DNA of 64,000 nt from Dactylis glomerata. Taxonomy: Eukaryota; Streptophyta; Magnoliopsida; Poales; Poaceae. The stretch lies in the NCBI GenBank assembly GCA_007115705.1, contig QXEO01000406.1, positions 3,254,411-3,318,410 on the forward strand, in the 5' to 3' direction. Position numbers and translations under genes: made by a program. The notes under the pieces are model-generated. The model ran no database searches and was not told the origin of the DNA. It saw only the letters and a program-made list of their open reading frames with translations. How positions within the stretch are numbered: position 1 is the stretch's first letter; each line of letters begins with the position of its first letter. Below, one piece after another: positions 10,567-22,921 of this stretch.

Positions 10567-10979
10567 ATTTCAATCATAAGAAATGCCTTTCCAATACTTT
10601 TATTTGCACTTTTATTTTCAGCACTATTTAGTTCCAAAAACACAAAAACATATTACTTCTTTGCATTCACATATAAAACCCAAAAACACCTTTACCGCAT
10701 TATTCTAGTTGCATATTAGCTTAGTTTACCTTTCACGCATCATATTTATTTTATTCCATTTGTTATTGCATATTCATATTTACTTTACTTACATTCACAC
10801 TTTGTGCTTGACAACCACTCGGTGGAGTTGGGGACACAAAACAAGGAAATTGTTTTGTAGGTTGCTTGACGAAGAACAAAGAGAGTTTTTTTGACTGTTC
10901 CCCGAGAGTTTGATATAAACTCCGAGTTTCCTCATGGGAAAATTTACTCTTGCTACAACACTCTGCACTTGGAGTCCTA
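10567..10979 (+). other. Unassigned degenerate gypsy-like sequence
   Basis: T-rich, no coding frame. The stretch 'tgcttgacaaccactcggtggagttgggg' resembles the LTR end/leader junction of Athila-type elements, so this is probably an old LTR or leader remnant lying before the protease fragment. Confidence 0.35.
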
Positions 10980-11307
10980 ACGAGTTGGCAGCTTGCTTAG
11001 TGTCATCACCAGGCCAACACGCGCTAGTGCTCAAAGCCTAGATCGGGGATTTCACATCGAAAAAATTGTTCATGGATAGCGGCAGCGGCATAAATCTCAT
11101 CTACACCGACAGACTCCGGAAAATCAACATCCCGCTCTCCGACCTCCTACCATCTGAGACTTCCTTCCACAACATTGTCCCAGGCAAGCCAACATACCCC
11201 TTGGGGATGATCAATCTGGATGTCATCTTCGACACCCCTACAAACTATAGGAAGGAGAATATCGAGTTCGAGGTCGTTGACCGGCCATCATAGTACCATG
11301 CCATCCA
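10980..11307 (+). pseudogene. Ty3/gypsy aspartic protease fragment (target of element A)
   Basis: The frame 11035-11292 reads through FMDSGSGINLIYTDRLRKIN and PGKPTYPLGMINLDVIF, the pattern of a retropepsin-like domain in grass Ty3/gypsy elements (usual D-G/S-G-S active site followed by GINL-Y, a PL-G flap-like segment and FEVV). The active-site Asp-Ser-Gly is present. A stop (TAG, 11291) interrupts the usual S-x-YHA continuation, and element A is inserted right after YHAIH, so the rest of this pol gene would continue beyond the right edge of the window. It is on the plus strand, unlike H. Confidence 0.7.
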
Positions 11308-11447
11308 TGACACCCCACATTTTGTAATCCAGAAAACCCTAGTGTTTGGATGCTAAAAATTGGAACCGACAAAAACTTTTGCATTGTATGTGTGTATGCA
11401 TGTGAACTCGTGTGTTTGCTTGAGTGTATTTTGAGAAAACCCTAAAT

Positions 11448-11552
11448 ATCTAGGTGAGCAATTTATTTTATTCTACCAACTAGGTATCAAAGCGAAGATT
11501 TACCATTCGATGCAAGAATCTAGGTGAGCAATTTATTTTATTCTACCAACTA
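11448..11552 (+). repeat. Private tandem duplication in A's 5' LTR
   Basis: A 35-bp segment beginning 'atctaggtgagcaattt' is present at 11448-11482 and again at 11518-11552. The 3' LTR (about 63246-63280) has one copy, so the duplication arose after insertion. Confidence 0.85.
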
Positions 11553-12966
11553 AATATTTACGTTCTATTTCTATTTATTCCATCAACCACACCGACCCCT
11601 CGGGTTAAATATCCATTCATCACACATGGTGCCAAGATAGGACCTATGGTGCTATCTATTTATCAATCCACATTCTTCCTCCTATAATTCCTTCTTATCA
11701 ATTCTTGACTTCCAACAATGGTTGAATACATGGGAACCATCCCTATATTCATTCTATGTTCCTCTCTCCTTCTACTTCCAAGTCTTGAAATAAATTCAAG
11801 ATCAACATAATAGATGGAGTGGTTTGTGAGACAAACTTTTTTATTTTATTTTATTTTATTTGATATTCCCTATTCCACAAAAATTCAAATACTTCTATCC
11901 AAATAAATCCTTCTCTATTTTATCTCATTAAACTTTTCTTCCCTTGCAAATAAATATTATTTGTTGAACCAAAAAAGCATGCCACTGGACATAACCATCT
12001 CTTGTCCCTATACTATTATTTTTGTATCATGCCAACCCCATCTATACCTCTCTAACAATTTTAAAAATCTTGCATGAATTTAATTTCAAACCAAGCCTAC
12101 CTACACCTCCCTCTCTTCTCTTTTTAGTTATTGATCAAAGGAGTGGCATATGGAGTACCAACATCTCTCTCACGTCCCTGCAACTTGGTACATCACTACA
12201 CTCTAGTGTTTGTCGTTTGTGGGTGGAGGAAATTGCATGGTACCGATTCTAATCTTACAAGATCTTAAAACCCTCTCTCTCACACACCACCCTCTCTCAC
12301 TGAACCCCAACCAGCACCAAGCACTCTCCACTTTAGCTGTACAACCCTACCCCGCAGTGAGTCGGGTGAGGACCCAGGCCCTTCTCTCCCTGTCTCGTCC
12401 TTCCATTGGCCGTGGTGGCTTGGACAAGAAGGAGCTGCCCAAACTAGCCTCTTATACCACGCCATCAAGCAAGCCTACAACCCCTCCCTGCACGACACAA
12501 ATTAAACGAGGCGAAACCTACCCCCTACATTGCCCCGTCGCGTCACTCTGACCGGCGCCCAGCTGCCCGTGGATGCACGCGCGTTCTGAGCCGACCAGAA
12601 CCCACACTCCTCTACCTTCTTGTAAGCGAGCAAGGCACCGAACCAGGACATTATCCGTGCCCACAACATGGCCTCTCATCCACCACACCGCCAATGGTCG
12701 GTATCGAACACCTATAGGTACAAATTTGTTTCCGTTGTTCCTAGCCGTCCCAGCTCGCAACGCTCGCTCCTTTTGCTTCTTCTAGTCCTAGTCCACGACG
12801 CCGTATCTCCTCGCACCGCCAGAACGGCCAATCGCGTGATTGATGGCCACCATGGACCAATCATACCGACGTCAGACCGGCACCAGATAAAACACCAACC
12901 CGAGCTCACAACCACCTACCGCACCCTCATTCTGCATCTACCTCTCTCTCACCCTCCTAGTGATAG

Positions 12967-12973
12967 TATAAAA
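12967..12973 (+). promoter_or_regulatory. TATA box of A's LTR
   Basis: 'agtataaaacatc', 1.66 kb into the LTR. Elements B and C have the same motif in the matching region of their LTRs, leaving roughly 3 kb of transcribed LTR leader. Confidence 0.65.
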
Positions 12974-13366
12974 CATCTCCGGGTCCTTCTTGGTGAGACG
13001 AGCTCGCCATCATCGCCGAGTCTATGCGGAAAATGGTGAAGGTTACCATCGCTGATGTCACCTTTCTTTCTCCATCCACATCATCGTGTTCCTCCATCTA
13101 GATCTCCACCTCACCATTTCCTATGTTCATCCTGTAGCAGTTTGTAGCCATCGCCAACATCCAGGAAGGAATCAGAGAGACCACTGGGGACGACCGCGAC
13201 CGCGCGTGAGGCCTCTTCAGGCGAGCTTCAGATGCAGACCGGTCTCCAAGGAGTCTGCCGCCGCCCTAACCCGGCCCTTCGCCACCTTGCCATACCACCA
13301 CTGCCGACCGCCAATCCCTCCCGGTGAGCTCCCGCTCGACCTCAGCGTAGCTAGGGTTGCCCCGCT

Positions 13367-13397
13367 ATGCGTCTCCAGCTCATCGAGGGAGATGACG
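13367..13397 (+). CDS. Putative exon 1 of LTR-encoded acidic ORF (element A)
   Basis: Ten codons plus one base from ATG at 13367 (M-R-L-Q-L-I-E-G-D-D), followed by the donor GTGAGA at 13398. Joining to the acceptor AG at 29511-29512 keeps the frame into the acidic exon at 29513. In element C the corresponding donor GTGAGC also follows an ATG-initiated stretch with one leftover base (32658-32640, minus strand), and B has a GTGAGC donor in the same phase at 16320. The intron would be about 0.94 kb once element B is removed. This is inferred from splice motifs and frame conservation; no transcript evidence is available here. Confidence 0.5.
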
Positions 13398-13705
13398 GTG
13401 AGATACTGATTCGGTGTCTTGATAAGATCTGGGCCGGCCTGTGGGGACCCCGGTTTACCACCTAGGATTCCCGTTATGCATACAATTCATGATCCCAGGA
13501 AGACCGTCATGAATCCACATAACAGAGTTGGCATTACAGAGTACATCATCCATTACATAACAAGTCAAATAGTCTTACATGGTCACTTGGCCGAATTTAA
13601 ATGCCACGCAGGACAAGTTCACTAAGCATTGCAGCGGAACCAAAAGTAGCGTCGGTAGCCCATGTCATGCCTCTACCCTACTGGCGACTGACTGGGAGAT
13701 GAATC

Positions 13706-13804
13706 CTAGTTCGCACCAGCATCGTCGAACTCCTCACCATCATCCTCGTAATCTTCACCATAATCTGGCCAAGTTAATAGCCAGGGACAAAGTCGTGAGT
13801 ACAG
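13706..13804 (-). CDS. Conserved 33-codon LTR frame, B 3' LTR copy (start lost)
   Basis: Same acidic frame as at 24264-24362, ending D-D-A-G-A-N-stop at 13706. The ATG position reads CTG and a base change upstream alters the approach, so this copy probably cannot initiate. The body is open. Confidence 0.4.
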   Translation of the reverse strand: MYSRLCPWLLTWPDYGEDYEDDGEEFDDAGAN

Positions 13805-14966
13805 TTTGGAATTGTACTCGCAAACCATCTAGGAGGAAATGTTGTCATGCAGTTTGGCTGTAGCAAGGTGAGGGGCTCTAGTCTAGTTTATCCTATCTAG
13901 TCAGTTTCTTGTGTCGATATAGCATGTCATACAACATCTCTATATCCTCATTAAAGAGAACTTTTAGAAAACCTTTTTAGTAAAATCTCTACGAAAGGGG
14001 GAATCTCATTTGCTTAACAAGAGAGAGAGAGAGAGAGCCGGTGGTCAATCGAACATGACCACCTCTCTTTATAGCTCCAAGTCAATCACACATGACCATC
14101 TCATTTCCTTCGGCAGTACCCTGCAAGTACTCCAAACCATAACCGTGCCACGGTATTACCCTCCGAGTACTCCGTCCGGCACCTTTCTCCATTTTTCCGA
14201 AAACATCTTTTGAAAACAAAACCGACATTGGGCTAGATAGCGACCATTCCAACCGTCCATGACCGAGGACTCAGCTATTCGAATAGGTTTACATTATGCA
14301 GAGGTTGTACACTTTACCCACAAGATTCGATAAATCCGCCGGGATACCACCACGGTCCGTCATACACAAGTATTCGGGGTTCGGATAATCAAACAGAGTC
14401 TTCCATCTATCTACCTTAGTACGGGTGCCTACCCTGTGGAGTCTACCTCCCCGGCATGCCCCGGCAGTACCTCCCCCAGAGCGTAACTCCGGCGCCATGG
14501 CGGGAGAACCCAAGTGTCTTCCGACGGCTCAGGATATGTGGTGATATGTATTGCCCCATTCTCGGGGATAACCCGGATTCCGGGCTAATGTGCACCATAT
14601 TTTCAGGGGACCATGAACCCTTATATAGTATGAGACTCCCCGCACTAAAGCAGACAAACTTCAAACTAGGCCCCGTCCCATACCGGGGTAACGTCGTTGC
14701 ACGGGTTAATTGTTTCGGTGGATACCTACTGATCACCAATGTCATTTGAAAACCACCAACTCCTTTATCCTCCATGATCATCTCCATTTGTCCAAAAACC
14801 ATTTTTGAAAACATTTCAGTGGAGTAGATACTACTCCATGGTTTTCGAAACTTTCTTTGAGTGTTCCCAATCCTAGAGTTTTTAGCTCCACTAGATGTCT
14901 CCCAAAGGCTTTGCTGCTAATCAACAAGCCACTATTGTAAGGGTAAAGAATTAGGTGTTCAAGGGG

Positions 14967-15205
14967 TCATCTCAAAGGATGATAACAATTTGGCTCATGG
15001 AGCTTGAGCCAACTACAATTGCTACAAGGACTATAGCAATACAAAATCATGCACTTTAATAAAACATTATGAAATATGCAAAATATGTGAATAGGATTCA
15101 GATATGCATCAAGTTTAGATGGCTTGCCTTGGTTGGCTAGTCCCTGGTCTTCTTCCTCCTGGTACTCAAACACTTCTCCTTCCTCCGCACACTCTTTGTT
15201 CGATT
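14967..15205 (-). CDS. Putative acidic exon 2 of LTR-encoded ORF (B, 3' LTR)
   Basis: After an acceptor-like 'ggcgatAG' at 15207-15206 the minus strand encodes ESNKECAEEGEVFEYQEEED, then QGLANQGKPS. The same acidic frame is open at the same LTR position in A (29513) and C (31517, 53907). Upstream donor GTGAGC at 16320-16315 gives a 1,115-bp phase-1 intron. Where the exon ends is unclear: conservation fades after the L-D-A-Y-L codons. Confidence 0.45.
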
Positions 15206-16732
15206 CTATCGCCGGAAAAATTAACAACGCATAATAAGCACACATGCATACATAGGCCACATACCAACCATGCAATATCACACTTCAATCAAAGAGTATC
15301 AGAAACAAACATGTTTAGATCATATACAAGGAATCATTTTACACAAGGATTATCACTCTAATAATAGCAAGATAATTTCTAAGATCAAACAAGTTATATG
15401 CATGAAGCAAACACCTTGCAAGCATTGATATGTGTCAAAGCATGGCAACCAGTATACCACCAGGTAGCTAACACAAATACAAACCCAACCCAATTGGAAT
15501 CAAACCAAAAGTTGTTAGGGTTGATTTATGATGAATTTCCCAACCAAGCATATCACTAGAAAAGCAATTTAATTCCCTAAACTATTCAATAGTTCCTAAA
15601 ATTCTAACAGAGACCAAGTTAGATAGCTACAGTAATGCACAACACACCAGAGTTTGAATCACCCAAAAATAGTATTCCTACTAGGCACAATAAATAAAAC
15701 AATGTGAAACTTAAATAACAATAAAATAATTACTGCATGCAACTCAGTACTCCTAAAATAGCAAAACCAAGTCCTCAAGCTTCAAATTACAACAAGGCAC
15801 CACTGAAAATTGGAATCAAACATTTTCATAGCACAGAACTTCAGATTTGGATTTAAGATGGTAAATCCCTAGATCTACAACAATTAAACCTCAGATAATT
15901 TCTATTATCCTAAAAATCATGCATGTAGTACTAGGGGCTAGACAATACTGTAAGGTTCACATGAAAATTTGAATCACCAAACTTGGAGACTTAGAGAATA
16001 TTCTATAGATTTTATAATCTAGCAGATTTAAATAAATTTTTAAAACAGTTTTCTGAAAAACAATCAAACGGGCCAGATCCGGGAGGGGCTCGGCTGGATC
16101 TGAGCTGGGCCGGCCCAGTTCGGGCGCCAGCGCGCGGGAGAGGGGATTCGAACTGATGCGCGGGGGCCAGCGGTCAGCGGCTCAGGCGGCCGAAGTGGTA
16201 CGGGGTGATGCGGTCCATCCGATTAGAAGGAGATCGACGGCGGAGGACCCTCATCTCCCTCGCGATAGAGGCGGGGCAAAACCCTAGCCCTAGCTACTGG
16301 GAAAGCTGGGAGGTGCTCACCGAGGGGCGTCGAGGGTGGCTGGGGTTGCTGCAGGGCGGTGACGGTCTCTCTGGAAGCTCGTCCATGTCCGAAACCTGCA
16401 GGAAGTGGATCTTACAGAGGCGGGTGGTGGTGCTCGTTCACGACGGTCTCTGGGCTCTGTTGGCGATGGCGACGGCTATGGGCTGCCATAGAGAAAATGG
16501 AAGGCAGGGTGAGGTTCAGATCTAGGAGAGGAAGGGAGAGATGCAGAGAGGGAGCAGAGGGAGATGGTCGACGACGACTGAAACCTTCGCCGTCTACCCC
16601 AGCTCCGGCGGCGTTCCTCAAGCTCAGCAGCCCAGGGAAGGGATTGGGCTCATTGGTCTGGTTCTCTGGGTGGAGAGGAGAGGGGCTAGGGGGAGAATGG
16701 TGTCCAGGGGAAGGCTCGGGCCGTTCTAGAGG

Positions 16733-16740
16733 TTTTTATA
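16733..16740 (-). promoter_or_regulatory. TATA box of B's 3' LTR
   Basis: Minus strand TATAAAAA, 1.3 kb into the LTR; the matching box in the 5' LTR is at 27296-27303. Confidence 0.6.
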
Positions 16741-18058
16741 CCTTGGCGGTGACCTCGGTGTACGTGGGTTTGAGTGTCGGGGATTGGGTAGCGGGGCGGT
16801 GCGTTCTGGATGGCGTCGTGGGCTACGTCTACGGGTGTGGTTGGCGGTGTCGGTGGCTTAACGTTGCGGTCAGAAACGAGCCGGGTTCAGAGTGTGTGCA
16901 CGCTCAGTCGAGCTCGTTTCCATCGCGTAGGTCGGCTACGGCTCAGAGGGGTTAGCGCGTGGTGAAGAGGTCATGGTGCCTTGCAGTTATACGCTTGGCA
17001 TGGCTCGGTCGCGGTCACGCTCGGCTAGGAATGTGGGGCTCGCTAAAGGCACTCTCGGGGTGCAGGGGACAAGGTCAGAGCAACGTGACCGGGCGGCGCT
17101 GGGGTCTGCTTGGTCATGGGGCAGGGTTGCGTCGCAGAGTGGAGGGAGTGGCGAGCTGGTTGGCGAGCTTGGGTGGCCAGGCCTGTTGCCTACGCCCCTA
17201 GCCAGCTTGGGCGCTCGCCGGCAGACATTGGCGACCAGAGGCACGGAGGGAGAGGTAGGGTTCGAGGGGCACTTCCAGATGGGGTCCTGGGAGGTCACTG
17301 GAGCTTGACTGGTTGCTGGTTGGGTGCTAGGGGTGGTGGAGAGGGTGTGTAGAGTGTGGAGTGCAAATCTTGCATGGATAGCCTCGGGTTCCTCCAAGAT
17401 CTTCCAAGCAAATGAGACAAAGGGGCTGGGGTGATGTTGCTATAGTGCAAAGGGAAGAGAGAGAGATGACTGGTCACGGTTTGGTTCACTTGGTTGGTTT
17501 GCAAGGGAGAGAGAGAGAGTAAGAGAGAAGAGAAGAAGAAAATAAAAGGTTTGGCCAAAATTTGATTGAAATTTGAAAAGTTCAGAAATTGATCCATGGG
17601 GTGATGGTGATTGGCTCAGAATTGATTTTCAAATGGTAGGAATCCATCCACCAAGTTTTAGTATTTTTGGGTAGGTGGAGATAGGGTTTTGGGTGAAGTT
17701 CCTATTTTCAAATTATGGAGCAATAATAAAAGAGATAGAAAATCCATATGGTGTGATCAAGCAAAGAAGCTAAGCTAGGGTTTTTGTTTCACACATGCAA
17801 GCATCAAGACCAAAGTTTGCTACATAAAATCACAGCACCAAACTAGGTTCAATATAATGGTTTTTGAATTGTTGAGATTAAAGCAAGCAATAATTCACAA
17901 ACACACACTCACATGAAGTCATGCACACACACACACACACACACATAAAATCATACATGCTAGCACCCAAGCACAAATCTAAATCAAAGTTTTTAATTTA
18001 ACCAAAATAAAGTGTTAAGCTTTGGTCTCAAATGGTTTACAAAAAGTGGGATGTTACA

Positions 18059-18077
18059 TACCTTCCCCCTTAAAAGA
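18059..18077 (-). other. Polypurine tract of B
   Basis: Minus strand 'cttttaagggggaaggta' runs up to the 3' LTR start; near-identical tracts precede the 3' LTRs of A and C. Confidence 0.85.
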
Positions 18078-21000
18078 ATCTCGTCCTGAGATTCGGTAGC
18101 TAAGTGTTGAGTAACTCGGGAAATTCCCATTGAAGATAATCTTCACGTTCCCAAGTGGCCACGTCTTCGGTATGGTTGCTCCACTGGACCTTGTACATAT
18201 TGATCTTTTGTCTACGAGTGAAACAGACATCTTTCTCCAAAATACGGATTGGCTACTCGCGGTAGGTCAAGTCATGATTAAGGTCGATGGTATCTTGATC
18301 AATCTCTTGGAAGGTTTCGGGCTTGTTGGGGGCTTGGAGACACTTGCGTAGCTGTGTGACGTGGAATACGTCATGAAACTCGGACAATTTTGGGGGTAGC
18401 TCTAATTTGTAGGACATTTCTCCGCGGCGTTCTAGGACCTTGTATGGGCCAATGTAATGAGGTGCAAGCTTCCCCTTCTCATGGAAACGCTGCATACCCT
18501 TGAGTGGAGTCACCCGGAGATAGACAAAGTCTCCCACTTGAAAGGTAAGGGGTCTCTGTCGAGAATCGGCATAGCCCATTCCTTTTAGATTAAGTGGCCT
18601 TTAAACAGTTACGGATTAGTTGCACTTGCTCTTCGGCTTCCTTGATGATATCAGGGCCAAACACTTGGCTTTCTCTAGTTTCCGACCAGTTGAGTGGGGT
18701 TCGGCATTTACGGCCATATAGAGCTTCAAAGGGGGCCATCTGTAAGCTGGCTTGGTAGCTATTGTTGTAGGAGAATTCAGCAAATGGCAAACAATCCTCC
18801 CACTTGGCCCCGTATGAGAGGACATAGGCGCAGAGCATATCCTCCAGAATCTGGTTCACTCGTTCGGTCTGACCTCCTGTTTGCGGATGGAAGGCGGTGC
18901 TAAAGGATAGATGTGTTCCAAGGGCTCTGTGTAGGCTTTCCCAAAATCGGGAGGTGAACTGTGACCCTCGATCAGATACGATCCTCTTGGGTACTCCATG
19001 TAGGCTCACAATTCGGCTTATGTATAGCTCGGCCAGATTCTGACCTCGGTCGGTGGTCTTGACGGGTAGGAAATGGGCAACTTTACTGAGGCGGTCTACT
19101 ATGGCCCAGATAGAGTCGTGTCCTCTATTTGACCTTGGTAGGCCAGTGATAAAGTCCATACCAACTTCTTCCCCTTTCCACATGGGCACCTTCAGGGGTT
19201 GCAGTAGACCCATAGGTCTTTGGTGCTCGGCCTTGACACGCTGACAAACGTCGCATCGAGCAATATAAAAGGCTATCTCTCGCTTCATGCCATGCCACCA
19301 AAACTACTCTTTCAAGTCTTGGTACATCTTGGTGCCTCCTGGATGAATCGAATAGGGAGTATCATGGGCCTCCTTCAAAATAAGCTGCTTCAACTCTTCG
19401 ATGCTAGGGACGCATAGGCGGCCATTATACCATAGCACTCCTTGCTGGTCAATTGAGAACCCAAGTACTTCTTCTCGTCCCATCCTACGCTTGATTCCTT
19501 CGATACTCTCGTGACCTTTCTGGGCTTCTTTAATTTGATCAAAACAGAGTAGGTCGGACTTCAAGATTGGCTAGGAACCCATGGTTCACAAGCTCCAGTC
19601 CAAACCTCTCAAATTATTCGCATAGGGTAGGTTGGTGGGTATTTAGCAAGGCATTTAGAGATCAAGGCTCTCGGCTGAGGGCGTCGGCGACCATGTTTGC
19701 CTTGCCCGGATGGTAGTGAATGCCTAGGTTATAATCCTTGATAAGTTCAATCCATCTCCTTTGCCTCATATTCAACTCCTTCTGAGAGAAAATGTACTTC
19801 AAGCTCTTGTGGTCCGTGTAGATTTCACACCGGTTTCCCATAAGGTAGTGTTGCCAAGTTTTGAGTGCATAAACGGCAGCAGCAAGCTCTAGGTCATGGG
19901 TAGGGTAGTTCAATTCATGCAGACATAGTTGACGGGACATGTAAGCAATGACCTTGCCATCTTGCATTAAGACACTCCCAAGCCCAAGCTTGGAGGCATC
20001 GCAATAGACGTCAAAGCTCTTGGTGATGTCGGGCATGGTTAAAATGGGGGCTGACACAAGTCTCTTCTTGAGTTCTTGGAAACTTTGCTCGCACTTTTCA
20101 GTCCACTCAAACTTCTTATCCTTCTTGAGAAGCTGAGTTAACGGGCGAGCGATGCTGGAAAACCCTTCAACAAATTTCTGGTAATAGCCAGCTAGTCTGA
20201 GGAATGCTCAAACTTCAGTGGGATTGGTCGGGGCTTTTCTTTCCAGGATGGAGGTAATTTTTAGGGGTCCATGGATACTCCACCGGCTGAGATAACATGA
20301 CCCAGAAATCCAACTTCCTTCAGCCAAAATTCACATTTGCTGAACTTGGCATAAAGTTGGTGCTCTCGCAGGGTTCCCAACACAAGCCGCAGATGCTCTG
20401 CGTGCTCTTCCTCGGTCTTGGAGTAGACCAAGATGTCATCAATGAATACCACCACAAACTTGTCGAGGAACTTCATGAACACCTTGTTCATGAGATTCAT
20501 GAAGTAGGCAGGGGCATTGGTCAGGCCGAATGACATCATGGTATACTCAAACAAACCATAGCGAGTGGTGAAGGCGGTATTGGGAATATTGGATTCGCGG
20601 GCTTTCAGCTGATGATATCCAGTGCGGAGATCAATCTTGGAGAACACCTTGGCTCCATTTAGCTGATCAAATAGGTCTTCAATCTTTGGCAGAGGGTATT
20701 TGTTTTTTATAGTCACCTCATTTAGTTTACGGTAATCCACACACAATCGAATGGTATTGTCTCGCTTGTCCACAAAAAGAACAGGCAATCCCCAAGGTGA
20801 CGCGCTGGGATGGATAAGACCTTTGCTGAGCATATCAGCGAGCTGCCTCTTTAACTCCTCTAACTCCTGGGGGTTCATGCGGTAGGCTCTTTGTGCTATA
20901 GGGGCAGTTCCAGGGATCAACTCAATAATGAACTCAATATCCCGGTCAGGGGGCATACCTAGCAACTCTTCAGGGAAAACATCGGGGTACTCACATACCA

Positions 21001-22582
21001 CCGGGACTTGGTCAAGGGTTGGTCCAGACATGGACTTCTTGTAGTAGGCTTTACGGGATGGCATGGTTGCGATGTGCTCAATTTGAATACCTTCACTGTT
21101 GGTTACGGTTATAGACTTCCTGGCGCAATCTATGTGCCCCTGATACTTGGACATCCAATCCATTCCAAGTACCACATCCAAACCCTTTGTGCCTAAGATG
21201 ATCAGATCCGCTTGGAAATGCACTCCGTGGAGTTCTACTGGGACATTTCGGCAGGATAGTTGGGTTTTGGCGGTAGATCCGGGGATTTGTACTATCATAA
21301 GCCTATCCATGCGACTAGGTTTTAGATTAACCTCATCCATGAAGGTCTCCGTGACAAAAGAATGCGATGCACCAGAGTCAAATAGAATCTTTGCAGGCAC
21401 GGAGTTGACGAGAAACGTACCAAGCATGACATCTGGTGCCTCCTCTGCTTCAGCTGCATGAACATGGTTCAGACGGCCTCTGGCAACATTGGGTTGGTTC
21501 TTCTGATTCTTCCCAGTGGGTCCACAGCCTTGACCCTGATTGGGTCTCAGCGTGCTGAGGCTCGGCGCAGTTGGCTTCTTCAGAGGGCACTCCTTAGAGA
21601 AGTGTCCAGGCTAGCCACAGGTGTAACATCCGCTGCCTTGGCTGCGGTTAGTGGGGTTGAAGGTGTTGCGGTTGCCTCCAGAGAAGTTCCCGCCTGAAGG
21701 GCGGTTGCTGGAGTACTGACGGTTTGGGTTGTTGGGCCTGGGGGCTTGAGAGGCAAACCTCTGTGGAGGTGGCGCAGCCCTAGATGGGGGCAGGCTGCGG
21801 GACCGCTGTCCACTAGGTCCACCTTGGCTCATCATCCTCCTCTTGCAGCTCTCGTGGGCAGCCTTGTTCTTGTCTTCAGCCATTATGGCGGCATCCACCA
21901 TAGCTTCCAGGTCGGGATAGTGCACAACTACAAGATAGGTCTGAAGCTCCTCCTGTAGTCCATTAAGGAATCGCTCCCTTTTCTTCTCATCAATGTTGAT
22001 ATCATTGGGTGCATACCTTCCCCAGGTGGTGAACTTGTCGAGGTACTCGAGAACGCTCATTCCACCTTGCTTCAGATTGAGGAACTTGTCCCTCATGATC
22101 TTGATGAGTCCAGAGGGAATGTGGGCCTTGCGAAACTTGGTTTTGAAAGCCTCCCATGTCATCACTTGGCCCTCAGGCTGCATGGCGGGGACATTCTCCC
22201 ACCATGCTCCAGCTGCTCCCGCTAAGAAGTGGGCTGCGTACAGCACCTTCTCGTTGGCTCCAACTTCGGCATACTCTAGCTTGTTCTCAATGGTCCGGGG
22301 CCAATCATCGGCATCCAGAGGCTTAGTGGACTTGCTGAAGGTCGGGGGATTGGAATTCTAGAAGTCCCTAAGTTTGTTCTGCGGCTCTTCATTGCCATTG
22401 CCACCATTGTTATTGTTGTTTGTGGCAATCTGGGCGAGATGCTGGAGTGTGGCGAGGTTGGCTTGGCGTTCGGCGCGTGCGGCTTCACGGTCCTCTAGCA
22501 TGAGCCGCAGCACCTGCGCCATGCTAGGTTCAGGTGGTGGGGGCGGGTTGCTTCAAGCGTGGCCTCGCGTTTCTGGAGCCAT
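18078..22582 (-). pseudogene. gag-pol of Tekay element B (broken)
   Basis: Read from ATG at 22582 down the minus strand: gag (Retrotrans_gag segment LAGAAGAWWENV at about 22220), CCHC knuckle C-Y-T-C...PGHFSKEC at about 21625-21585, protease LFDSGASHSF at about 21390-21360, reverse transcriptase with FIDDIL at about 20450-20431, RNase H (VYCDASKLGLGS; YTDHKSLKYIF), integrase with H2C2 finger (about 19390-19250), catalytic Asp in SDRG (about 18970) and Glu in QTERVN (about 18860), then a group II-like chromodomain (about 18260-18100). Lesions include stops near 22555 and 22358, a TAG inside the knuckle (21611-21613), a one-base loss in RT at about 20265, frameshifts at about 19565 and 18590. 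The DDE triad is intact here, unlike A and C. Confidence 0.9.
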
Positions 22583-22921
22583 TTTAGAGAGAAGTTACTT
22601 GGTGAGAAACGACAACAAAATGCGGGAGGAACAAATTGTGCAATAGACGTGGGAATAAGCATAAGAGGCATAATTGCATCAAGCATCCATGAGCATACTA
22701 AGACAACATCCATAAGCATCCAAGTTCCTCACATACATACATACATACATACATACATACATACAAAAGAAGTGCCACTCAAGTCTAGCACACACATCAC
22801 ATAGTCTCATGCAACACATACCAAATGGTTTCAACTAAACCATACACATCATACGCAAAAGGGATCGGGTAGTTCTACTCGATACGCGACATCCTAAGTG
22901 AAGTAGCAGTGCGCCGGGTAC
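22583..22921 (-). other. Spacer between pre-gag ORF and gag of B
   Basis: Non-coding, A/T-rich on the minus strand. Contains a (GTAT)n microsatellite of about eight units at 22733-22764. Confidence 0.8.
22733..22764 (+). repeat. (ATAC)n microsatellite
   Basis: Eight consecutive 'atac' units in B's leader. C has only about two at the matching site (53513-53522). Confidence 0.9.

Larger units (their letters stand above)
11308..13439 (+). repeat. 5' LTR of A, segment 1 (U3 and promoter)
   Basis: The first 950 bp align with the 3' LTR at 63105-64000. Interrupted at 13439 by element B, whose target duplication CGGCC occupies 13435-13439. Confidence 0.9.
13440..18058 (-). repeat. 3' LTR of B (4,619 bp)
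   Basis: Minus strand from 18058 (TGTAACATCCC) to 13440 (CCCCACA). Includes a (GA)n run at about 14021-14037 and a (CA)n run at about 17926-17944, shorter in the other LTR. Minus-strand TATA box at 16733-16740. Confidence 0.93.

Noticed and set aside
11034..11307. Protease fragment as part of element H
   Set aside because: It is on the plus strand, whereas H's 3' LTR and antisense gene place its pol on the minus strand.
16359..16955. 198-codon frame on the plus strand of B's LTR
   Set aside because: Not kept in the other LTR (broken at the matching site near 26940-27520) and antisense to the LTR transcript; GC bias explains it.
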